Assembly: GCA_937907975.1 (NCBI GenBank)
Contig: CALEQS010000011.1
Location: 1-6,686 of the forward strand
Source: an uncultured Clostridia bacterium
GTDB taxonomy: Bacteria > Bacillota > Clostridia > Oscillospirales > Oscillospiraceae
Length of the DNA stretch: 6,686 bases
Direction: 5' to 3'
The translations under genes and the position numbers were made by a program. Of this stretch, positions 1 to 5,985 are shown in pieces; position 1 is the first letter of the stretch, and the number at the start of each line of letters is the position of its first letter. The notes beneath the pieces are model-generated. The model searched no databases. It saw only the letters and a program-made list of their open reading frames with translations, and was not told the DNA's origin.

Positions 1-69
1 GCCGAGGCGGCCCTTAATTCACCGTGTCTTGTCCTGCCATGGCTTCGGAATGAGGATGCTGCCCACCGG

Positions 70-837
70 TCAGTCCTTGGCACACTTGCCGCAGCCGACA
101 CACTTGGTGTAATCCACCCGGGCGACGTTGTCACAGATGTAAATGGCCTGCACCGGGCAGTTGCGCACGCACTTTCCGCAGCCCAGACAGCCCGCCGTGC
201 AGTCCCGCCGGGTGTCCACGCCCTTTTTGTGGTTGGAGCACATAACGATGGGCTTGGGCTGCTCCCGGTAGGCATAGAGGAAGATGATGCGCTTGGGACA
301 CACGCTCTCACAGGCGCCGCAGCCGGTGCACTTCTGCTCATCCAACCGCGCCACGCCGTCCACCACCTGGAACGCGTCAAACTTACAAGCCCGGGTGCAG
401 TCGCCAAAGCCGAGACAGCCGAAGGGGCAGGAGGAGTCACCGTTGTTATAGAGCACATTGCAGGCAGCGCAAGAGGGAATGCCGTGGTATTCGTAGCGCT
501 TTTTCGTATGGGCAGTGTCGCCCTGACAGGCGATCATGGCCTTGTATTCAGTGGCCGCGCCGGCTTCCACGCCCATGATGGCGGCGATCTTCTCCGCCAC
601 CGCCGCACCACCGGCGAGACACTGGTTCACCGGTGCGACCTCTGCCACCGCCTTGGCGTAGGCGGAACAGCCCGCATAGCCGCAGGCGCCGCAGTTGGCG
701 CCGGGCAGTGCCAGCGCCACTTTCTCCGCCCGCTCGTCCTTGGTCACGGCGAACACCCTGGAGCCGATGACCAGCAGGACACCGTCCAGTAGGCCGATGG
801 CGCCGATGACACACACCGCAGTCAGTATAGGATTCAT
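70..837 (-). CDS. rnfB: RnfB, ferredoxin-type subunit of the Rnf complex (C-terminally interrupted)
   Basis: RnfB is the membrane-anchored iron-sulfur subunit that carries electrons between ferredoxin and the membrane part of the Rnf ion pump. The 255-residue product starts with one hydrophobic anchor (about residues 4-26). It then has the RnfB-type CxxCxxxxC...C cluster (C49, C52, C57, C73), followed by several ferredoxin-like motifs: C137/C141/C147/C151, C170/C173/C176/C180 and C213/C217/C220/C223/C227. It ends at C246/C249/C252 followed by AKD and TGA. The TGA stands exactly where the fourth cysteine of the last CxxCxxCxxxCP motif is expected. The same frame continues as PVGSILIPKPWQDKTR to a second TGA at 19-21, so the intact gene probably ran to 19. 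I chose the start at 837 because a purine-rich Shine-Dalgarno sequence (844-852) precedes it and the protein then begins MNPILTAV, as in the family; an upstream in-frame start at 885 lies inside rnfA. The gene is last in the rnf cluster. Whether it is functional is uncertain. Confidence 0.85.
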   Translation of the reverse strand: MNPILTAVCVIGAIGLLDGVLLVIGSRVFAVTKDERAEKVALALPGANCGACGYAGCSAYAKAVAEVAPVNQCLAGGAAVAEKIAAIMGVEAGAATEYKAMIACQGDTAHTKKRYEYHGIPSCAACNVLYNNGDSSCPFGCLGFGDCTRACKFDAFQVVDGVARLDEQKCTGCGACESVCPKRIIFLYAYREQPKPIVMCSNHKKGVDTRRDCTAGCLGCGKCVRNCPVQAIYICDNVARVDYTKCVGCGKCAKD

Positions 838-843
838 CGCACG

Positions 844-852
844 CCCCCCCTT
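844..852 (-). promoter_or_regulatory. Shine-Dalgarno sequence of rnfB
   Basis: The minus strand reads AAGGGGGGG here, six bases before the ATG at 837. It overlaps the TAA stop of the rnfA remnant (851-853). This fixes the rnfB start at 837 rather than the in-frame start at 885. It contains a run of seven G, a place where base calls can be unreliable. Confidence 0.6.
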
Positions 853-1240
853 ATCCACCGAAGATATTTTCCACCAGTCCGCCAAAGCCGGTGAAACTCA
901 ATGCCACAATGGCGGCGCTGACCAGCGTGATGGGCAGGCCCTCAAAGCATTTCGGGGGCTTTGCCTCTTCCACCCGGCGGCGCACGCCGGAGAACAGCAC
1001 CATAGCCAGCAGAAAGCCCAGTCCCGCGCCCACGGCGCAGACGATGGACTCCAGATAGGTTTAGCCCTCGTCAATATTCAGGATGGTCACACCCAGCACC
1101 GCGCAGTTGGTGGTGATGAGGGGCAGGTAGACTCCCAGCGACACATAGAGCGGTGGAATGAACTTCTGCAGAAACAGCTCCAGCAGCTGCTCCAGCGGCC
1201 AGGTCACCGCTGGGCGCTGGTAATTTTTCCACAGCTTCAT
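851..1240 (-). pseudogene. rnfA: rnfA remnant: second half only, with internal TAA
   Basis: RnfA is an integral membrane subunit of the Rnf complex; with RnfE it holds a membrane iron-sulfur centre through conserved cysteines. Translation from an ATG at 1240 gives a 59-residue frame. After about 14 unrelated residues it becomes clear RnfA sequence, including LGVYLPLITTNCAVLGV, which carries the second conserved RnfA cysteine. An in-frame TAA at 1061-1063 then stops it, just after NIDEG. The same frame resumes with TYLESIV and the typical RnfA C-terminus (GAGLGFLLAMVLFSG ... TGFGGLVENIFGG), ending at TAA 851-853. Only about 115 of the usual ~190 residues remain; the N-terminal half, with the first conserved cysteine, is absent. 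The ATG at 1240 overlaps the rnfD stop (ATGA). The remnant cannot make a working RnfA. A coding start at the GTG at 1033 would give only the last 60 residues. Confidence 0.85.
1200..1240 (-). pseudogene. possible 5' stub of rnfG fused to rnfA
   Basis: In Clostridia rnfG normally follows rnfD directly. The frame starting at 1240, overlapping the rnfD stop as ATGA, begins MKLWKNYQRPAV. This does not belong to RnfA, but would suit the short cytoplasmic leader before the RnfG membrane anchor. RnfA-like sequence begins about residue 16-18 (LEQLLELFLQKF). I therefore read this as the first ~12 codons of rnfG joined in frame to the middle of rnfA, with the rest of rnfG (including its covalent-FMN threonine), all of rnfE and the first half of rnfA missing. 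The RnfG assignment rests on position and general style, not on a diagnostic motif. Confidence 0.4.
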
Positions 1241-2097
1241 TTCCGTTTTCCGCCTCCCATCGGGATCTTGCGGGTTTTTGCGTTAATGTAAGGTACCGTG
1301 AGATTCATCAGCAGGATGGAGTAGCCGACACCCTCGTTCATATTGCCCCAGAACCGGATGGCGCAGGTGATGAGCCCACACCCAACGCCAAAGATGAGCT
1401 TGCCTCTCCGGGTGAAGGGGGAGGTGGTGTAGTCCGTCGCCATAAAAAACGCGCCCAGCAGAATGCCGCCGGAGAGCAGCTGAGTCGGCACACTGTAACC
1501 GAAAACCAAACTCATAAGCGCCACCGTGCCCAGATAGGGCAGTGGGATGGTCAGCTCCACCGTTCGTGTAATCAACAGCCAGCCGAAGCCGATGAGCAGT
1601 GCCAGCGCACAGGTCTCGCCCAGCACGCCGCCGTGGGTGCCGAGGAGCAGGTCGAGCAGGGGCAGGCGCTGACCGTGCGCCGCCAGCGGCGTGGCGCTGG
1701 ACAGGATGTCCACCCCGCTCAGTGTCTGGGGATAGGGGTAGGCCGTCATCAGCGACGGGAAGGACACCGCCAGCGCGATGCGCCCCACGATGGCGGGATT
1801 GGCATAGTTGTGACCGATACCGCCGAAGAGCTGCTTTGTCACCAGAATGGCCGCCGCCGCGCCGATAACGGGCAGGTAGAGCGGCACGGTGCTGGGCAGA
1901 TTGAAGGCCAGCAGGAGCCCGGTGACCACGGCGGACAGGTCGCCGACGGTCTGTTTTTCATGGTGCAGAGCGCACCACGTCCACTCCATTGCCACGCAGG
2001 CGGCCACCGTCACCGCCGTCACCAGCAGGGCACGCAGGCCGAAAATAAGTACAGACGCGATGAGCGCCGGCAGGAGGGCGAGAATGACGTTTGCCAT
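1237..2097 (-). CDS. rnfD: RnfD, membrane FMN subunit of the Rnf complex (natural start lost)
   Basis: RnfD is a polytopic membrane subunit (NqrB/RnfD family) with a covalently bound FMN in the ion-pumping core. The 286-residue frame has many hydrophobic segments and the family landmarks GDLSAVVTGLLLAFNLP (about 52-68), KQLFGGIGHNYANPA (88-102), SSATPL (133-138, where T136 is the expected flavin attachment residue), and FFMATDYTTSPF near the C-terminus. The ATG at 2097 corresponds to an internal methionine of the family. Upstream in the same frame (2128-2130 to 2098) the sequence reads HVRAALTTRRV, typical of the RnfD N-terminus, but the expected residues before it are missing and the frame runs into out-of-frame rnfC. 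Translation from 2097 would lack roughly the first 20 residues, and the GGCGGG before it is only a weak ribosome site. The stop overlaps the next ATG. Confidence 0.88.
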   Translation of the reverse strand: MANVILALLPALIASVLIFGLRALLVTAVTVAACVAMEWTWCALHHEKQTVGDLSAVVTGLLLAFNLPSTVPLYLPVIGAAAAILVTKQLFGGIGHNYANPAIVGRIALAVSFPSLMTAYPYPQTLSGVDILSSATPLAAHGQRLPLLDLLLGTHGGVLGETCALALLIGFGWLLITRTVELTIPLPYLGTVALMSLVFGYSVPTQLLSGGILLGAFFMATDYTTSPFTRRGKLIFGVGCGLITCAIRFWGNMNEGVGYSILLMNLTVPYINAKTRKIPMGGGKRK

Positions 2098-2111
2098 GAC
2101 CCGCCGGGTAG

Positions 2112-2813
2112 TCAGCGCTGCACGGACATGCAGACACCGATGTCCGGATCCTCGGCGGTATTTCTCTGCATCAGGTCGATGGCCGCCGGCTTATTGTCCT
2201 CAATGCAAATGAGACAACTGGGAATGCCCAGCCACTTCAGGCAGGCGTGGATGCCATCCAATATCGTGTCCGGATGCTCCAAAAACTCCCGGTTGTCCGT
2301 GGTCAGATAGGGTTCGCACTCCGCACCGTTGATGAGCAGGGTGTCGATCTCCGCAAGGTTTTTCGGCATCACCTTCACGTCCGTCGGGAAGCCCGCGCCG
2401 CCGAGGCCGACAATGCCGGAGTTTTCCAGTGCGGCAATAAAGCTGGCCAGATCCGTGACCTCAGGCGGGCAGATAGCCGGGTCCGGGGTCTGCGCCCCGT
2501 CAGTCTCAATGACGACTACCGTCTCCGCCTTGCCGAAGTTGTAGAAAATGGGCTCGACCGCCGTCACTGTACCGGACACACTGGAATAGATGTGCATGCT
2601 CACCTTGGCCGTGGCACGCCCCACCATGGTACCCACACAGACGTGGTCGCCTTTTTTGACACAGGGCTCACAGGGCGCACCGACGTGCTGACTCATGGGC
2701 AGAATGACCTTCGCCGGTACAGGCAGGTACTCGGTGGGAAAGTTAGCCGTATCTTTATTGTGAGGTACCTTCACACCACCGCCATTGAGCAGGCGGCGCA
2801 GCTTCTGCGGCAT
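2112..2813 (-). pseudogene. rnfC: rnfC, 3'-truncated (first ~226 codons)
   Basis: RnfC is the peripheral NAD(H)-oxidoreducing subunit of the Rnf complex, with flavin and two C-terminal [4Fe-4S] clusters. The 233-residue frame has the N-terminal barrel-sandwich region (PLSQHIGAP-like segment at 39-47, SSVSGTV at 77-83), the glycine-rich nucleotide/flavin motif GLGGAGFPT (136-144), NGAECEPYLT (161-170) and IEDNKP near residue 200. Family similarity ends about residue 226, after which CMSVQR and a TGA follow. The SLBB-like region and both CxxCxxCxxxCP cluster motifs are missing; the family usually has about 430-450 residues. The cut sits where rnfD N-terminal sequence begins in another frame. 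The start at 2813 is well supported by AGAAGG seven bases upstream. It is first in its cluster, with its own promoter region. The product could not pass electrons to RnfB. Confidence 0.88.
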
Positions 2814-2845
2814 AGCCGGCCCTTCTTTCTGAGTAACTTTTATAA

Positions 2846-2851
2846 ATTATA
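2846..2851 (-). promoter_or_regulatory. candidate -10 box for the rnf transcript
   Basis: The minus strand reads TATAAT here within an A+T-rich stretch, giving a predicted transcript start about 25 bases before the rnfC ATG. No good -35 hexamer is visible at 16-18 bases: TGCAAT at 18 is poor, and a TTGCAT lies too far upstream. The hexamer could be chance in A+T-rich DNA. Confidence 0.3.
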
Positions 2852-2938
2852 TTCACGAATGTATTTTATATTGCAGTAAATGTTTTGTTGTGATGCAACC
2901 ACTTTTTGTACAATCATTTTTTCACCCAAAAGTAATGT

Positions 2939-2955
2939 TTGTGAAATGTTCACAA
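2939..2955. promoter_or_regulatory. 17-bp palindrome, Rex/CRP-like operator candidate
   Basis: TTGTGAA-ATG-TTCACAA is a perfect 7-bp inverted repeat with a 3-base centre, about 126 bases before rnfC. The half-sites equal those of the redox regulator Rex (TTGTGA-N6-TCACAA), which senses NADH/NAD+ and commonly controls fermentative redox genes in Firmicutes. CRP-type sites share these arms. The centre here is one base shorter than the classical spacing (N5 rather than N6), which may mean altered binding, a decayed site, or another regulator. It lies about 90 bases upstream of the candidate -10 box, not over it. Confidence 0.4.
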
Positions 2956-3310
2956 CTCAGCAATCAGTTTGCAAAAGAATTGCGAGACATATCACAAGCT
3001 CCTAATCATCGCGGCAAAAAGAGCCAATAGCTCGGAATCAGTACCATCATGCGCCTCAGCAGTTTAAGTGAACACATGGAGACCGCCGCCCCGGCCGCTC
3101 CCCCGCGCAGGCCCGGAATGGGCTACATCAGCCAGATCAACGACCATCTGTGGAACACCGCCACTCCCCCATCTGCCCGGATGACAAAGAGCATTCCAGA
3201 GATGTCCGCTCCTCTCCCGTGCGGAATGTGCGGAAAAGCTGAAAGTGCTCATTATGGAAATGAGAACGGAGATCGCACAGCTCCGGGCAAGAAAGTAAAT
3301 GCAGCAAAAC

Positions 3311-3339
3311 AAAAAGGCGGTGGGCCGATGCCCACCGCC
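3311..3339 (-). terminator. intrinsic terminator, minus strand (distal of two)
   Basis: A perfect 10-bp stem, GGCGGTGGGC (3316-3325) with GCCCACCGCC (3330-3339), closes a 4-base loop. On the minus strand it is followed directly by TTTTTGTTTTG (3315-3305). It stands about 80 bases beyond another terminator, so it is either a backup or the end of a gene that has since been lost. Confidence 0.8.
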
Positions 3340-3411
3340 GCTCCTGTTCGGAGTTGATTTTTCTGACTGTGGTTTTTATGTGGTCAGACACAGAAACCGG
3401 GCCGCAATAAA

Positions 3412-3454
3412 CAAAAACGCGCCGGAACGGTCAACTCTGATGACCGTCCCGGCG
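3412..3454 (-). terminator. intrinsic terminator of the hydrolase operon
   Basis: Arms 3420-3433 and 3441-3454 pair at 13 of 14 positions (one A/C mismatch at 3426/3448) around a 7-base loop. On the minus strand the hairpin is followed within two bases by TTTTTG (3417-3412) and more T-rich sequence. It lies about 64 bases after the stop codon of the M20 hydrolase gene, as expected for the end of that operon. Confidence 0.85.
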
Positions 3455-3517
3455 TTTCCATCACCTTGAGGCACCTGAAGGCTTGGGGATGCCCCAGGGA
3501 AATGGGCAGGGTAAATT

Positions 3518-4783
3518 TCAGTCCTGATCCGCCTTGAGTACGGCATTCAGCATGACGGATGCGCCCTCGGTGCAGTGCTTGACGGAGGAGAATTCCGGCT
3601 CGCAATGGCTCAGGCCGTCCTTGGACTGGACAAAGATCATGGTGGTGGGGATCACATAGGAGCAGAACTGGGCATCGTGCCCAGCGCCAGAGTGGATGTA
3701 CTGATGGCTGACGCCCAGCTCCTCGGCCGCCGCCTTGACGTAGCCCACCAGCTTCTTATCCCAGTAGACCGTGTCCCGGTTCCAGGCCTTCTCCACCTTG
3801 CAGGTGCAGCCGTTGCCCCAAGTCTTGTCCGCGCAGCTCTTGACCACGGCCAGCACACGCTCCAGCTGCTTGGGGTCCTCATGGCGGGCATCAAAGGAGA
3901 AGTCAAAATAGTCCGGCACGCAGGTGTGGACGCAGGGATGGCAGACCACCTCACCGGTGGTGTAGACCAGATCCGGGATTTCCAGCTTGTCGATCTCCTC
4001 ATGGAGGTAAACAAGCGCCTCGGCCGCCGCCAGGAAGGCGTCGTGCCGCTTGGGCATGGGGAAGGTGCCGGCGTGGACGGTCTGGCCATAGAACTTCAGG
4101 CGGTAATTGAACATACCCAGCACGCAGTCCACCACGCCGATGTCGTTGCCGTTGTCCTCCAGAATGGGGCCCTGCTCGATATGGGTCTCAAACATATACT
4201 GGTACTTCTCCGGGCTCAGGCGGTATTTCCTGTCACCCTTGAAACCGGAGGCCTCCAGCGCCTGACCAAAGGTCTTGGTGGGATCCAGAATGGACTTGGA
4301 GTTCATCATGTCCTCATACTTGAACTTGCTGCGGATGTCCTCCGGCAGATAGTCATAGCAGACGATGCCGGAGCACATCATGGCAGGCGGATAGAGCGAA
4401 CCCTCCTCATTCGTCCAGATCATGGCGGTCAGCGGATGCTTGTGGGGAATATTGTGCTCATGCACCGTCTCCAGCACCCCCATGGCGCTCATAACGCCCA
4501 GAATGCCGTCATAATTGCCGCCGTTCTTGACGCTGTCGCAGTGGGACGCCATAACGATGCGCTTTGCGTCCGGATCACTGCCGGGGAGGGTGGCATACAT
4601 ATCGCCCAGATCGTCCACTTCAATGACCGCGCCGATGGCCTCCATGCGGCGGCGCCACTCATTGCGGGCCTGGATCGCCTCGGGAGAGAGGGAATAACGG
4701 GTGATGCCGCCGTGACCGGCGTCACCGAACTTGGAAAAGGTCTTGATCTTATCTTCCATTCTGGCTTCGCTGCAGGTATACAT
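3518..4783 (-). CDS. M20-family Zn hydrolase, N-carbamoyl-amino-acid hydrolase / allantoate amidohydrolase type
   Basis: Enzymes of this family use two metal ions to hydrolyse N-carbamoyl or ureido groups (N-carbamoyl-L-amino acids, N-carbamoyl-beta-alanine, allantoate), releasing CO2 and ammonia. The 421-residue protein is full length and cytoplasmic. Metal-site landmarks are visible: SHCDSV (H81, D83), GGNYDGILG (D92), WTNEEG (E126, E127), ETHIEQGP (H201) and GLSHCEPE (H393). Also present are HAGTFPM..RHDA (H237-A249), in the lid/dimerisation domain, and SGAGHDAQ (365-372). The family segment PNxxNV(I/V)PG is replaced by PCVHTCVPD (283-291), while R300 of the DxRH motif is kept, so substrate choice may differ from characterised members. 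It has 14 cysteines, unusually many. The start at 4783 is set by GGAGG about eight bases upstream; a later ATG (4759) has no such site. It is last in its operon, 32 bases after the dehydrogenase gene, and is followed by a terminator. Beta-ureidopropionase is my preferred role, moderately supported by context. Confidence 0.85.
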   Translation of the reverse strand: MYTCSEARMEDKIKTFSKFGDAGHGGITRYSLSPEAIQARNEWRRRMEAIGAVIEVDDLGDMYATLPGSDPDAKRIVMASHCDSVKNGGNYDGILGVMSAMGVLETVHEHNIPHKHPLTAMIWTNEEGSLYPPAMMCSGIVCYDYLPEDIRSKFKYEDMMNSKSILDPTKTFGQALEASGFKGDRKYRLSPEKYQYMFETHIEQGPILEDNGNDIGVVDCVLGMFNYRLKFYGQTVHAGTFPMPKRHDAFLAAAEALVYLHEEIDKLEIPDLVYTTGEVVCHPCVHTCVPDYFDFSFDARHEDPKQLERVLAVVKSCADKTWGNGCTCKVEKAWNRDTVYWDKKLVGYVKAAAEELGVSHQYIHSGAGHDAQFCSYVIPTTMIFVQSKDGLSHCEPEFSSVKHCTEGASVMLNAVLKADQD

Positions 4784-4815
4784 AATATTTCCTCCTTAAA
4801 GGCTGAATGAGAATT

Positions 4816-5970
4816 TTATTCGTAGAGCTTGCGGTACAGCGCCGCGCAGTCCGCCTCGGTCACCTCTCTGGCGGTATTGCCGGGGGAACCGGAGGCGACG
4901 GCATCGGCGGACATCTTGTCGATCTGGGCGAAGAAGTCCTGTTTTGCAATGCCGTACTGCGCCGGGGTGGGCACCTGACAGATGGCGCACAGTTCCTTCA
5001 CCGCCGTGAGGAAGGCCGCCGCGGCCTCCCCATCGCTCTGGTGGGCGGACGCCGCACCGATGGCCCGGCCCAGATCCGCAAACCGGCTCAATGCGCCGGG
5101 GAGCGCAAACTCCAGGCAGGTGGGCAGCAGCATGGCGTTGGACAGGCCATGGGGCACATGGAACAGCGCGCCGATGGGGCGGCTCATGCCGTGGACAATG
5201 GTGACGGATGCATTGGTGATGCACACACCGGCCTCCAGCGCCGCCAGCGCCATCTGCTCCCGGGCCTCCAGATCCGTTCCGTCCCGCCACGCCCGGGGCA
5301 GATAGGCCATGATCCGCTTCACTGCGGACAGGGCCAGCGTGTCGGTCAGCGGCTGAGCCAGCCGGGAGGTGTAGGACTCCACCGCGTGGGTCAGGGCATC
5401 CAGCCCGGTGTTGGCGGTGATATTCTGGGGTGCGGAAACAGAGAAGGCCGGATCCACTACCGCCACATCCGGGATCAGCTTCGGCCCCTTCAGCAGCATT
5501 TTGACCTCTGTCTCCGTATCCGTGATAACGGTAAACATGGTGGCCTCACTGCCGGTGCCCGCCGTGGTGGGAATAGCGGCCATGGGAACAAAGGGACCGG
5601 GGATCGCCTTGCCCATGAAATCCCTCAGCTTTGCACCGGGGTATTTCAACAGCACTGCCGCCGCCTTCATGAGATCCATCGGGCTGCCGCCGCCCACGGC
5701 GATCATATAGTCACAGCCGCCGTTCAGATAGGCCGTCACACACGCACGCACCATTTTGTCGGTGGGTTCACCGGGAATATCGGAAAAGACATCATACTCC
5801 ACCCCCTTTGATCTCAGCAACTGCAGCAGTTCCTTTGTGCCGCTCTGCTCTTTGACCACCTTACCGGTGACGATCAGCGCCTTCTTTCCAAGGCACAGCT
5901 GATCCCCTGCTGCACTCAGGCTGCCGGAGCCGCTGACGATGGTGGGCGGCATATAGAAAAATCGGCTCAT
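4816..5970 (-). CDS. iron-type (group III) alcohol dehydrogenase
   Basis: Group III alcohol dehydrogenases reduce aldehydes to alcohols, or the reverse, with NAD(P)H and usually Fe2+. The 384-residue protein is full length. It has the N-terminal dinucleotide-binding half with GGGSPMD (93-99), the PTTAGTGSEAT motif (134-144), and the C-terminal metal-binding half. The four expected metal ligands are present: D191 and H195 in TGLDALTHAVE, H260 in IVHGMS and H274 in VPHG. AGGAGGT five to six bases before the ATG fixes the start. It begins 15 bases after the aminotransferase stop, so the two are almost certainly co-transcribed and probably act in sequence: the semialdehyde made by transamination is reduced here. 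Likely substrates are malonate semialdehyde (to 3-hydroxypropionate), succinate semialdehyde (to 4-hydroxybutyrate) or sulfoacetaldehyde (to isethionate); the sequence alone does not decide. Confidence 0.9.
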   Translation of the reverse strand: MSRFFYMPPTIVSGSGSLSAAGDQLCLGKKALIVTGKVVKEQSGTKELLQLLRSKGVEYDVFSDIPGEPTDKMVRACVTAYLNGGCDYMIAVGGGSPMDLMKAAAVLLKYPGAKLRDFMGKAIPGPFVPMAAIPTTAGTGSEATMFTVITDTETEVKMLLKGPKLIPDVAVVDPAFSVSAPQNITANTGLDALTHAVESYTSRLAQPLTDTLALSAVKRIMAYLPRAWRDGTDLEAREQMALAALEAGVCITNASVTIVHGMSRPIGALFHVPHGLSNAMLLPTCLEFALPGALSRFADLGRAIGAASAHQSDGEAAAAFLTAVKELCAICQVPTPAQYGIAKQDFFAQIDKMSADAVASGSPGNTAREVTEADCAALYRKLYE

Positions 5971-5985
5971 GACATACCTCCTGTC

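Larger units (their letters stand above)
2814..3517. other. 704-bp intergenic region between the rnf cluster and the catabolic operon
   Basis: No convincing gene is seen. Bases 2825-3000 are strikingly A+T-rich and hold the rnfC Shine-Dalgarno sequence, a possible -10 box and a palindrome. Bases 3000-3310 return to high G+C, with only short open frames on both strands. None of these has a recognisable motif or a good ribosome site; one plus-strand frame (3185-3298) ends in a helical-looking tail (AEKLKVLIMEMRTEIAQLRA) but has no proper start. Bases 3316-3454 hold two intrinsic terminators reading on the minus strand. Confidence 0.7.

Noticed and set aside
70..885. rnfB starting at 885 with 16 extra residues
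   Set aside because: The extra residues lie inside the rnfA 3' end and are not RnfB-like; the start at 837 has a ribosome site and the family's usual N-terminus.
3021..3033. Small hairpin GAGC-CAATA-GCTC followed on the minus strand by TTTTTG
   Set aside because: The 4-bp stem is too weak for an intrinsic terminator, and no upstream gene ends there.
3049..3357. 102-codon plus-strand open frame
   Set aside because: It has no ribosome site and no recognisable motif, its codons are Pro/Ala-rich as expected from G+C-rich DNA, and it runs through the terminator hairpin at 3316-3339.
3340..3362. Possible plus-strand terminator, CTCC-TGTTC-GGAG with TTGATTTTT
   Set aside because: The stem has only four pairs, the T-run is interrupted, and no supported plus-strand gene precedes it.
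3137..3391. 84-codon minus-strand open frame between the two terminators
   Set aside because: It crosses the distal terminator, has no clear Shine-Dalgarno sequence, and its translation shows no family features.
3575..4810. Long plus-strand open frame (about 411 codons) opposite the M20 hydrolase
   Set aside because: It is the antisense image of a gene with complete active-site motifs; such long shadows are common in G+C-rich coding DNA. The same applies to plus-strand frames opposite the dehydrogenase (4807-5811) and opposite rnfB, rnfD and rnfC.
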